Part shown: one piece after another, positions 25,359 to 35,150 of the stretch
Layout: the number at the start of each line of letters is the position of its first letter
Position numbering within the stretch: the stretch's first letter is position 1
Assembly (NCBI GenBank): GCA_964474045.1
Contig: CAYYRC010000001.1
Coordinates: 196,680 to 260,679 of the forward strand
Direction: 5' to 3'
Origin: JACJWR01 sp964474045
GTDB taxonomy: Bacteria; Actinomycetota; Actinomycetes; S36-B12; UBA10799
Length of the DNA: 64,000 nt
Made by a program: the position numbers and the translations under genes
Notes under the pieces: generated by a model
Database searches by the model: none
What the model saw: only the letters and a program-made list of their open reading frames with translations
Told to the model about the DNA's origin: nothing

Positions 25359-26440
25359 CCCTCCCCGATGGCGGGCCGGACCCCAGCGGCGTCTCGGCGC
25401 TCCGCCGCCGCGTCGTGGCTGCGGTGGTAGGGGACCTGGCCCGGTTGGCTGGCGGTTGGTCGGCGACGCCTCCGGGCAGACCGCTGGTGTTGGTGGGCTG
25501 CTCGGGCGGCGCCGATTCGGTGGCGCTCGCCGCAGCGGCCGCGCGCGCCGTCGAGTTGCGGGGCTGGTGCTGGGGCGCCGTCGTCGTGGACCACGGGCTG
25601 CAGCAGGGATCGGCCGATGCGGCTGCCCGCGCTGGGCACCTCTGCGCGGACCTGGGGGCGGCGCTCGTCCTGGTGCGGCGGGTAGAGGTCCGGCCTGCCG
25701 CATCGGCGGGCGGTCCCGAGGCGGCCGCCCGGGCGGCGCGCTACGACGCCTTCGACGAGGCCCTGCAGGCCAGCGGTGCGCTTGCCCTGCTGCTCGGGCA
25801 CACCGCCGACGACCAGGCCGAGACCGTGCTGCTGCGGCTGGCCCGGGGATCCGGACCGCGCAGCCTGGCCGGGATGCCCGCCGAGCGCGGTCCGTTTCGC
25901 CGACCGCTGTTGGAACTGCCCCGCGCGGACGTCCGCGCCGCCTTCCCGGAGCTCGCGGTCTGGCAGGACCCGCACAACGAGGACCCGGCCTACGCCCGGG
26001 TGCGGGTGCGGCGGGCGCTGCCCGCGCTGGAGCAGGCGCTGGGTCCCGGTTTGGCCGCCTCGCTGGCCCGGTCCGCGGTCCAGGTCCGGGCGGAGGTCGA
26101 GGCGCTGGATCGATGGTGCGACGAGGTCTGGCCGAGCGTGGTCGAGCTGCGCGAGCTCCGGGGCGCCGTTGCCGTCAGGCTGGACGCCCGGCAGCTGGCG
26201 TGCCGGCCGGAGGCGCTGGTCCAGCGCGTCCTCGCCCGCGCCGCAGACCTGGCGGGGGCTCCTCGCGAGCGCCTGACCGCCGCGCACTACGCGCCGCTGC
26301 ATGCCATGATCAGGCGCTGGCGTGGCCAGGGCCCGACCCAGCTGCCGGGCGGTGTCGTCGGCTACCGGGAATCTGACACAGTTGTGCTCGTGCGCCGCCC
26401 GGACGGTGCCGAACGGGAGGAGTTCGGTGGACCACAATGA
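25355..26440 (+). CDS. tilS: tRNA(Ile)-lysidine synthase
   Basis: A 361-residue N-type ATP pyrophosphatase that installs lysidine at tRNA-Ile(CAU) position 34. The PP-loop SGGADSVAL is at about 51-59, and GHTADDQAETVLLRL-type motifs follow (about 147-161). The start is GTG at 25355, overlapping the previous stop; the GTG at 25334 has no advantage. It overlaps hpt by 14 bp. Confidence 0.94.
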   Translation: MTLPDGGPDPSGVSALRRRVVAAVVGDLARLAGGWSATPPGRPLVLVGCSGGADSVALAAAAARAVELRGWCWGAVVVDHGLQQGSADAAARAGHLCADLGAALVLVRRVEVRPAASAGGPEAAARAARYDAFDEALQASGALALLLGHTADDQAETVLLRLARGSGPRSLAGMPAERGPFRRPLLELPRADVRAAFPELAVWQDPHNEDPAYARVRVRRALPALEQALGPGLAASLARSAVQVRAEVEALDRWCDEVWPSVVELRELRGAVAVRLDARQLACRPEALVQRVLARAADLAGAPRERLTAAHYAPLHAMIRRWRGQGPTQLPGGVVGYRESDTVVLVRRPDGAEREEFGGPQ

Positions 26441-26987
26441 CGTCGCCGAGGACCTGGTAGAGGTTCTGCTGACGGCCGCCGAAATCGACGCCAAGCTGGA
26501 TGAGATCGCGGTACAGATCGACGCCGACTACGCCGGCGAGGACCTGCTGCTGGTGGGCGTTCTCAAAGGCGCCACCATGGTGATGGCCGACCTCGCGCGC
26601 AAGCTCCGCACGCCGGCGGCGATCGAGTGGATGGCGATCTCGTCGTATGGCTCCGGCAGCAGCTCGTCCGGCGTCGTGCGGATCCTGAAGGACCTGGATA
26701 CCGACATCGCCGGGCGCAACGTGCTGGTGGTCGAGGACGTGCTGGACTCGGGGCTGACCCTGGACTGGCTGCGCCGCAATCTGGGGGCGCGCGGCGCGCG
26801 GTCGCTGCGGGTGATGACCCTGCTGCGCAAACCGGAGGCCGTGGCCAACGGGATCGAGGTGGACTACCTCGGTTTCGACATCGGCGACGAGTTCGTGGTC
26901 GGGTACGGGTTGGACTTCGCCGAGCGCTACCGCAACCTGGAGTGCCTGGCCACGCTGCACCCCCGGGTGGTCGCGGGCGGCTCCTGA
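26427..26987 (+). CDS. hpt: Hypoxanthine phosphoribosyltransferase
   Basis: A 186-residue purine salvage enzyme. The PRPP-binding motif VLVVEDVLDSGLTL (about 97-110) is intact. The pyrophosphate loop LLVGVLKGATMVMADL (about 38-53) and C-terminal VDYLGFDIGDEFVVGYGLD are conserved. The GTG at 26427 is preceded by GGGAGGAG and gives VDHNDVAEDL. Placement between tilS and ftsH is conserved in actinobacteria. Confidence 0.95.
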   Translation: MDHNDVAEDLVEVLLTAAEIDAKLDEIAVQIDADYAGEDLLLVGVLKGATMVMADLARKLRTPAAIEWMAISSYGSGSSSSGVVRILKDLDTDIAGRNVLVVEDVLDSGLTLDWLRRNLGARGARSLRVMTLLRKPEAVANGIEVDYLGFDIGDEFVVGYGLDFAERYRNLECLATLHPRVVAGGS

Positions 26988-27089
26988 GCCGGTGGCTGTC
27001 GGCGCCGGGTCGCCGGGCGGTTTCGCCAGTCGCGAAGCGGGTGCCTCGCCGGTCGGCAGCCTCGGGGAATCGTTATACGCTTCGTCGCA

Positions 27090-29072
<1,983 letters not shown>

Positions 29073-29082
29073 GTATGCGACC

Positions 29083-29661
29083 ATGACCCAGATCCCCGAG
29101 TTCGACCACGAGCGCGCCGAGAGGGCCATCGTGGAGCTGCTCTACGCGGTGGGCGAGGACCCCACCCGCGACGGCCTGCTGGACACCCCCGCCCGCGTGG
29201 CGCGGATGTACGCGGAGGTGTTCGCCGGCCTGCGCCAGGACCCCGCCCAGGTGCTGTCCACCACGTTCGACCTCGCCCATGACGAGCTCGTGCTCGTGCG
29301 CGACATCGATGTGTGGAGCATGTGCGAGCACCACCTGGTGCCGTTCTTCGGGGTGGCCCACGTCGGCTACATCCCGGAGGAGGACGGGCGCATCACGGGC
29401 CTGTCCAAGATGGCGCGGCTGGTGGACCTCTTCGCCCGTCGGCCGCAGGTGCAGGAGCGGCTGACGACGCAGATCGCCGATGCGATGGCTGAGCACCTCA
29501 ACCCCCGCGGCGTCATCGTCGTGGTCGAGTGCGAACACCTGTGCATGGCCATGCGCGGGGTCAAGAAGCCCGGCAGCCGCACCATCACCAGCGCCGTCCG
29601 CGGGCAGCTGCGCGACGCGACGACGCGCGCGGAGGCGATGTCGCTCATCATGGCCCGCTAG
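29083..29661 (+). CDS. folE: GTP cyclohydrolase I
   Basis: A 192-residue enzyme making dihydroneopterin triphosphate. The zinc ligands are in SMCEHHLVPFFG (about 81-92) and ECEHLCMAMRG (about 149-159). The family pattern GLLDTPARVARMY is near the N-terminus. It starts 11 nt after ftsH, giving an ftsH-folE-folP-folBK operon. All steps from GTP to dihydropteroate except phosphate removal are encoded here. Confidence 0.96.
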   Translation: MTQIPEFDHERAERAIVELLYAVGEDPTRDGLLDTPARVARMYAEVFAGLRQDPAQVLSTTFDLAHDELVLVRDIDVWSMCEHHLVPFFGVAHVGYIPEEDGRITGLSKMARLVDLFARRPQVQERLTTQIADAMAEHLNPRGVIVVVECEHLCMAMRGVKKPGSRTITSAVRGQLRDATTRAEAMSLIMAR

Positions 29662-29667
29662 CCGTCG

Positions 29668-30606
29668 ATGGTGACTCCTACGGCGTCGGCGCCGGCGCGG
29701 GCATCGCAGCCCCCGCGCCACCCGCAGCCCCCGCAGCCGGCGGGTCTGCCGCGCGATCTTGTCGGGCTCGGGCGCACGCTGGTGTTCGGGATCCTGAACG
29801 TCACCCCCGACTCCTTCTCCGATGGCGGCCGGTTCGCCGATGAGGCCTCGGCCGTCGCGGCCGGGGTGGCCCTGCACCGCAGCGGCGCCGACGTGGTGGA
29901 CGTGGGCGGCGAGTCCACCCGCCCGGGTGCCGAGCGGGTGAGCGCCGCCGAGGAGCGCAAGAGGGTGCTGCCGGTGATCGCCGCCCTGGTCGCGGCCGGC
30001 GTCCCTGTGAGCGTCGATACGATGCGCGCCGAGCTGGCCGCGGACGCCGTGGCCGCGGGGGCGGTGGTAGTCAACGACGTCTCCGGCGGGCTGGCCGATC
30101 CCGCGATGCTGGCGGCGGTGGCGGGGCTGGACGTGCCGTACGTCGCCATGCACTGGCGCGGCCACGGCTGGTACATGGACGCCAACGCGCGTTACGGCGA
30201 TGTCGTCGCCGAGGTCACCGCGGAGCTTGCGGCGCGCCTGCGCGCCTGTGAGGCGGCGGGCCTGGCCGTCGAGCGGGTGGTTGTCGATCCCGGCATCGGG
30301 TTCGCGAAGCTGCCCGAGCACAACTGGGCGCTGCTGCGGGGTCTCGAGCGGCTGGCGGGGCTGGGCCGGCCGCTGTTCCTGGGAACCTCGCGCAAGCGGT
30401 TCCTGGGGGCGCTGCTGGCTGACGGAGCCGCCGGCGGTGGCGCAGACGCCGACGCCGCCCCGCGGCCGATCCCGCAGCGCGAGGCGGCGACGCTGGCGAC
30501 GACGGCCTTGGCCGCGGCCGCTGGGGTGTGGGCGGTGCGGGTGCACGATGTGGCTGCGAGTGCCGACGCGGTGCGGGTGGCGGCGGCCTGGATGGGAGCG
30601 CCGTGA
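29668..30606 (+). CDS. folP: Dihydropteroate synthase
   Basis: A 312-residue TIM-barrel enzyme. LVFGILNVTPDSFSDGG is at about residues 31-47, and VVDVGGESTRPGAE and VVVDPGIGFAKL are all present. The N-terminus has a Pro/Gln-rich extension of about 25 residues before the barrel, so a downstream start cannot be excluded. The stop overlaps the start of the folB-folK fusion (GTGA). Confidence 0.95.
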   Translation: MVTPTASAPARASQPPRHPQPPQPAGLPRDLVGLGRTLVFGILNVTPDSFSDGGRFADEASAVAAGVALHRSGADVVDVGGESTRPGAERVSAAEERKRVLPVIAALVAAGVPVSVDTMRAELAADAVAAGAVVVNDVSGGLADPAMLAAVAGLDVPYVAMHWRGHGWYMDANARYGDVVAEVTAELAARLRACEAAGLAVERVVVDPGIGFAKLPEHNWALLRGLERLAGLGRPLFLGTSRKRFLGALLADGAAGGGADADAAPRPIPQREAATLATTALAAAAGVWAVRVHDVAASADAVRVAAAWMGAP

Positions 30607-31493
30607 GCGGACAGGGCGATGCGGACGGGCTGGACACGATCGAGGTTCGCGGGATCGTGGGCTTCGGAAGGCACGGGGTGCTGACCCACGAGGGCGAGTT
30701 CGGGCAGAGCTTCACGGTGGATGTCGTCATCCGCGCCGACCTCGCCCCCGCCGGGGCCAGCGACGACCTCGCGCACACCATCGACTACGGGCGCGTCGCC
30801 GCCCTCGCCCATGACCGCATCGTGGGACCCCCCTTCGCCCTGATCGAGCGCCTGGCCGACGTCATCGCCGCAGACGTCGCGCAGCTGCCCGGGGTCGTCG
30901 CTGCCACCGCCATCGTGCACAAGCCACACGCGCCCATGCCCGTGCCGACCGCCGATGTGACCGTCAGCCGCACCCGCGGGGCACCGCAGAGGGTGGTCCT
31001 CGGTCTGGGGGCCAATCTGGGCGACCCGCTGGCGTCGCTGCAGTTGGCGCTCGATGAGCTCAGCACCGCCGGGGTGCGCATCGAGGCCGTGTCGCCGGTG
31101 TTCCAGACCGAGCCGGTCGGGGGCCCGGAGCAGGACGACTACCTGAACGCCGTCGTGGTGGGGCGAACCACGGTGGGGCCGCATGCGCTGCTGGGGCTGC
31201 TGCACGCTATCGAGGCGATGGCGGGCCGCGTGCGCGATGTGCGCTGGGGCCCGCGGACGCTCGACCTCGACATCCTGGACTTCGCCGGCCGCACCCTGGA
31301 TGAGCCGGACCTGGTGCTGCCGCACCCGCGGGCTGCGCAGCGGGCGTTCGTTCTGGTGCCGTGGGCGAGCGTGGCGCCGGGTGACCAGCTGGCGGGGCGG
31401 TCGGTGCTGGAGCGCGCGCGCGAGCTGCCGGACTCCGAGCACGCCGCCGTGCGTCGGACCGCCCATGAGCTGCACCCGCCGGCTCCCGCATGA
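30603..31493 (+). CDS. Bifunctional dihydroneopterin aldolase / hydroxymethyl-dihydropterin pyrophosphokinase
   Basis: A 296-residue fusion of FolB and FolK. The N-terminal aldolase part has IEVRGIVGFGRHGVL and HTIDYGRVA. After about residue 122 the FolK part begins with LGLGANLGDPLASLQ and contains VFQTEPVGGPEQDDYLNAV and WGPRTLDLDILDF. Streptomyces encodes these as separate genes. Fusion makes the pathway step order physical. It overlaps folP and the DUF3180 gene by 4 nt each. Confidence 0.95.
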   Translation: MSGQGDADGLDTIEVRGIVGFGRHGVLTHEGEFGQSFTVDVVIRADLAPAGASDDLAHTIDYGRVAALAHDRIVGPPFALIERLADVIAADVAQLPGVVAATAIVHKPHAPMPVPTADVTVSRTRGAPQRVVLGLGANLGDPLASLQLALDELSTAGVRIEAVSPVFQTEPVGGPEQDDYLNAVVVGRTTVGPHALLGLLHAIEAMAGRVRDVRWGPRTLDLDILDFAGRTLDEPDLVLPHPRAAQRAFVLVPWASVAPGDQLAGRSVLERARELPDSEHAAVRRTAHELHPPAPA

Positions 31494-31963
31494 CGCCCAC
31501 GCGCCCGTCGCTGCTCGCGCTGCTGGCCGTCATCGCCGGGGTGCTGGGCGTCGCCGCAGCCGACCTGATCGATGCGCTGGCCGGGCGGAGCATGCCGGTG
31601 CCATGGTCCTCGGTCATCACGGTGGGTGCGCTGGCAGTCGCGCTGGTCGGCTGGGCCTGGTCGTTCCGGCGGCGGCTGCGCTCGGAGTCCGACCGGGTGG
31701 ACCCGTTCGTCGCGGTGCGCACCGCTGCCCTGGCCATGGCGGCCTCGCGGACCGGGGCCATCATCGGCGGGCTCTACGCAGGAGTTGGCGCCTGGTACGT
31801 GGCCGATCTGGCGCCCGCGGCGTCGCGGGAGCGGGCGCTCGCGTGTGCCGTCGGGCTACTCATGTCCCTGGCGCTCGTGGTCGCAGCGATGTGGCTGGAA
31901 CGCCTTTGCCGATTGCCGGAGGATCCCGACGAGGGCCGACCTGGCGGCCAGACCCTTCAGTAG
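31490..31963 (+). CDS. DUF3180 membrane protein
   Basis: A 157-residue protein with four hydrophobic segments (about 8-28, 42-59, 84-106, 116-136). Invariably next to folK in actinobacteria, and here overlapping it by ATGA. The function is unknown. The pattern MAASRTGAIIGGLYAG is characteristic of the family. Confidence 0.88.
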   Translation: MTPTRPSLLALLAVIAGVLGVAAADLIDALAGRSMPVPWSSVITVGALAVALVGWAWSFRRRLRSESDRVDPFVAVRTAALAMAASRTGAIIGGLYAGVGAWYVADLAPAASRERALACAVGLLMSLALVVAAMWLERLCRLPEDPDEGRPGGQTLQ

Positions 31964-31972
31964 GCTGCGCCC

Positions 31973-32254
31973 ATGGCCTATGAGGATCTGCCCTACGACG
32001 AGCTGCGCGACAAGGCTTTCGACCTGGCCGAGAAGCGCCACGACCTCGGCTTCTTCTACGACCTGTACCGGCACACCCCGGCGATGAACGCGATGTCGTC
32101 GGAGGGTGGCTCGCTGGGGGAGACGTCGGGGTCGCTGATCGAGGTCGTGGCGGCGGCCCGGGAGGCGTTCGGGTCGGAGTCGGTGGGGGAGTACGAGCCA
32201 CTCTTCGTGGCGCGCTTCGCGACGTACTTGCGCGACCACGAGAAGGACGGCTAG
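31973..32254 (+). CDS. Small conserved acidic protein of unknown function
   Basis: A 93-residue soluble protein starting MAYEDLPYDELRD and rich in Asp/Glu at both ends, with no membrane segment. It begins 10 nt after DUF3180 and is likely the last gene of the folate operon. Comparable small proteins follow DUF3180 in several actinobacteria. I see no motif. Confidence 0.7.
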   Translation: MAYEDLPYDELRDKAFDLAEKRHDLGFFYDLYRHTPAMNAMSSEGGSLGETSGSLIEVVAAAREAFGSESVGEYEPLFVARFATYLRDHEKDG

Positions 32255-32392
32255 GTTTCGGCGCCGCCTCCTGCTCATCTGGAACAGCGGCCGCCGGCCG
32301 GCGCAGTTCGCGGCGCAGCGCCTGTGGACCATGGTTTGACGCGGCCCGAGGCCGCGGCCCAGGCTTGCGGCGTGGAACCAGGGGGGGACACC

Positions 32393-32935
32393 ATGTCGGT
32401 CATGCCTGTCAACAACATGCTCACCCGGGGGGAGCTCGACGCGCTTCCCGACGACGGGTTGCGGCACGAGCTCATCGACGGGGTCTTCGTCATGAGCCCG
32501 GCGCCGGATGTGGGGCATCAGCGGATGCTCGGGGCGCTGTACCGCGCGCTGTGGCAAGCCAGCCAGGGCAGTCAGTTGGAGGTGTTGGTGGCGCCGGTGG
32601 ACGTGGTACTCGGGTCGAGCGTGGTCGAGCCGGACATCGTGGTTGCCCGGTCGGAGGAGTTCGGCGAGCGCGGGCTGGCGAGCGCACCCGCGCTTGCTGT
32701 GGAGATCCGCTCTCAGTCGACGGCCTGGCTCGATGAGGGGCGCAAGCGATCCCTGTACGAGGAGCACGGCGTCGCGAACTACTGGCTGGTCGACCCCGCA
32801 GCGCCGTCGGTCACCCTGTTGCGACTCGTTACGGGGCGCTATGTCGTGGCCGCGACCGCTCGGGGCGACCACACCGTCGAGGTGGACCAGCCGTTCCCCA
32901 TCACCCTCAACCCCGCGGTGCTGTCCCGGGGTTGA
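32393..32935 (+). CDS. Uma2 family (DUF820) putative restriction-fold endonuclease, copy 1
   Basis: A 180-residue PD-(D/E)xK-fold protein. The motifs are EPDIVVA (about 82-88, metal Asp) and LAVEIRSQST (about 102-111), which keeps the Glu. The later K is in GRKRSLYEEHGVANYWLVDP. The ATG at 32393 (MSVMPVNN) is preceded by GGGGGGGACACC. A same-length relative with an almost identical start context lies at 40850. Function in the Uma2 family is poorly known and activity is inferred only from the fold. Confidence 0.85.
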   Translation: MSVMPVNNMLTRGELDALPDDGLRHELIDGVFVMSPAPDVGHQRMLGALYRALWQASQGSQLEVLVAPVDVVLGSSVVEPDIVVARSEEFGERGLASAPALAVEIRSQSTAWLDEGRKRSLYEEHGVANYWLVDPAAPSVTLLRLVTGRYVVAATARGDHTVEVDQPFPITLNPAVLSRG

Positions 32936-33016
32936 GGGCGCGATTCGGGCTTGCCCATTGGGCGGTCGCGGCGTCTGTGCGGTTCCCAGTGAACGGGGAA
33001 CTGAACGCTGGCGGCG

Positions 33017-33388
33017 TCAGCGGATCAGGGATACGCCCGGCAATCCATCCCAGGCCCGATCCGCTGTCACCACCGTCGCGTCGTACCGCTTGCCGAGAGC
33101 TAAGGAGAGGCGATCCCCCAACGACAGCCCCGATTCCTCCGGCCAAGCCCGCGCCGCCTCCTCTGCGTCGTCCTGGGTAACGGGTTCCACCGTCACGCCG
33201 TACCCGAGGAGCAGAGCACGGGCTAACTCCCAGTCCCCACCGGCCCGGATGATCGTGCGGGCAGTCTCCGACCAGTTCGCGGACCCGACCACAGCATCGC
33301 TGGAATCGAGCACCCGCTCCACCTGCGCGGCCCCGGCCTCACCCTGGAGGAAGGCAAGCAGTGCCGAGGCATCGACCACGCTGGTCAT
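33017..33388 (-). CDS. PIN-domain toxin, VapC-like
   Basis: A 123-residue PIN RNase-type protein. VVDASALLAFLQGE (Asp at about 6), the middle acidic residue in ANWSETAR (Glu at about 41), GLSLGDRLSLALG (Asp at about 92) and VVTADRAW provide the four-acid site. It overlaps the AbrB antitoxin gene by ATGA. It probably cleaves RNA when the antitoxin is lost. Confidence 0.9.
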   Translation of the reverse strand: MTSVVDASALLAFLQGEAGAAQVERVLDSSDAVVGSANWSETARTIIRAGGDWELARALLLGYGVTVEPVTQDDAEEAARAWPEESGLSLGDRLSLALGKRYDATVVTADRAWDGLPGVSLIR

Positions 33389-33627
33389 GTGGCCTCCAGG
33401 GCTGCCGCCCGACTCCGCTCGGCCATCAAGTCGGCCACGAGATCGAGCCCGGCAAGGTCGGCGCGGACGAGTTCCTTGAGTTGCTCCCGACTGAGCAGCA
33501 CCAGGCCGCGCGGCGTCTCGAACAGCACGAGCGACGTTCCCTCGATCAACCCAAACCGCTCCCGTAACGCGGCTGGCACCACCAGGCGCCCCTTGTCTCC
33601 CATGGTCACACTGTACGTCCCACTCAT
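33385..33627 (-). CDS. AbrB/MazE-type antitoxin
   Basis: An 80-residue swapped-hairpin DNA-binding protein: MSGTYSVTMGDKGRLVVPA and ALRERFGLIEGTSL. The C-terminal helix region neutralises the PIN toxin and should autoregulate the operon. An upstream in-frame start exists, but MSGTYS matches the family beginning. Confidence 0.88.
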   Translation of the reverse strand: MSGTYSVTMGDKGRLVVPAALRERFGLIEGTSLVLFETPRGLVLLSREQLKELVRADLAGLDLVADLMAERSRAAALEAT

Positions 33628-33801
33628 GGGCCAAGTGTCCCACGCAATGGGTGCTGTGGGCAGCCGATTCGTTGTGAGGTGGCGTGGGCCCCGACGATCA
33701 GCCGCAGCAGCAGGGTCGTGCACTCCGACCGCATCCTGGGCGTCGATCTCGCGGTTGCTCGCTGTTGGGCCGCAGTGACCGTACCGGACAATCGACAGGT
33801 A

Positions 33802-35073
33802 TCAGACTTGCCGTTGGCGTGGTGTCCCGATGGAATCCAACCCGGCGAACAGGCCGCCCGAGATCCACTGCGGCACGCGCGTGCCGAACCCCGTGTTGCC
33901 CTCGAGCACCACAGCGCCCTCCGTCGTGATGGCGATGTCCCAGGCCGCCGCGAACAGCCCCGGAAGGGCCCGGTGGGCGCGCAGTGCGTACTCCACGGCA
34001 CGTTCGAAGTCCGGCACCCTGAGGCCAGCGACAGCCGACAGGATGCGTTGGAGTTCGGATGTCACTGGTCCGCCGTCACCTCCTGACGCCTCGAGTTCGC
34101 CCTGCCACCTCGGGACAGCCGGCCCGCCCATCCGCCCATCCCGATCCACTCGCACATACGCCACACGTGCGAACCCGTCGAGCAGCGGAAGGGCGATCTC
34201 CACGCAGCAGCTGAACGGTTCGGGGCCCGCCCCTCGGTCTCGAGTGACGACGCGCATCACGACGACGCGGCGACGGTCGGCGCACTCGGAGAATTCAGCG
34301 TGGCTCTCGTACCGTTGCTGAACCACGTAGTCACCGGAGGACAGCAACTCCCGCAGGTAGCCCGAGGGCTCCGCCGCGGCGTCGGAACGCTGGTAGTGCC
34401 GAAGCTCGAAGCCACCAGCACCACCGGGTCTGGCCAGCAGTTCGAAGACCCCGTCGCCTCCGGAACCCCATCTTGGTTTGCCCACGGCCGCTCCCCATCG
34501 CCCGATCCATTCGGCGGCGAGGTCCTCGACCTGCGCCGCCTGCCAGGGCGCCACCAAGTCCGAATCCGGCGTCGGGATACCGAGACCCGCCAACCATCGA
34601 CCTGTCCGGAACTTGTCGCTGAGGAGCTCAATCGATGTGCGCGCGCTTGGTGCGCTGACGGCCAGGTTCCAGCCGAACTCGCGGTCGTAAATGAAGAGCG
34701 GCCAGTCTCCCGGTTCGCGTAGAAGGTCGAAGTCGTAGGCCTCCCAAGGCGTGATTCCCTTTCCCCGAGCCAAGCTCCGCAGCATGCGGGACTGTTCGGC
34801 CAACGGTGTGCCAGTGGCACGTTGGTAAGGGGGGCCAGCGTGCGCAAGCGCTGCGGCGACCTCCCGCTGGCCTTGGCCTGCCAGCCACCTGGCCTCCAGC
34901 CACATCTGCAAGGGGACGACGGCCAGCTTCCTCACCGGACCATGTCCGCCCAGGGCGATCCTCCGGTGGGCACGTGGTGCCGGTGCTACGCCCGGACCGA
35001 GGTAGGCCGCGGTGAGGGGTGCCGTGGGAACTCGTCCTCGCCAACGCGTCGCGTAGCTGCGGAAACTCACCAC
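33802..35073 (-). CDS. ATP-grasp protein, sugar-transfer-associated type
   Basis: A 423-residue protein. A helical N-terminal part (about 1-140) precedes an ATP-grasp core: KPRWGSGGDGVFEL (about 208-221), VVQQRYESH, and C-terminal AWDIAITTEGAVVLEGN with the metal-binding E-x-N. This resembles the Pfam ATPgrasp_ST group, whose substrates are mostly unknown. It lies 77 bp from and divergent to the first asparagine-synthetase-like gene, so they may share control. The starts at 35073 and 35070 are equivalent GTGs. It is not the MdnB/C-type graspetide ligase by sequence pattern. Confidence 0.75.
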   Translation of the reverse strand: MVSFRSYATRWRGRVPTAPLTAAYLGPGVAPAPRAHRRIALGGHGPVRKLAVVPLQMWLEARWLAGQGQREVAAALAHAGPPYQRATGTPLAEQSRMLRSLARGKGITPWEAYDFDLLREPGDWPLFIYDREFGWNLAVSAPSARTSIELLSDKFRTGRWLAGLGIPTPDSDLVAPWQAAQVEDLAAEWIGRWGAAVGKPRWGSGGDGVFELLARPGGAGGFELRHYQRSDAAAEPSGYLRELLSSGDYVVQQRYESHAEFSECADRRRVVVMRVVTRDRGAGPEPFSCCVEIALPLLDGFARVAYVRVDRDGRMGGPAVPRWQGELEASGGDGGPVTSELQRILSAVAGLRVPDFERAVEYALRAHRALPGLFAAAWDIAITTEGAVVLEGNTGFGTRVPQWISGGLFAGLDSIGTPRQRQV

Positions 35074-35150
35074 AGCGTCAGGCTACTAGCGCCAGTGTGG
35101 CCGCGGCTTCGGGCCGCCACGCGACTGAATCCCCGTGGAACAATCGGGCC

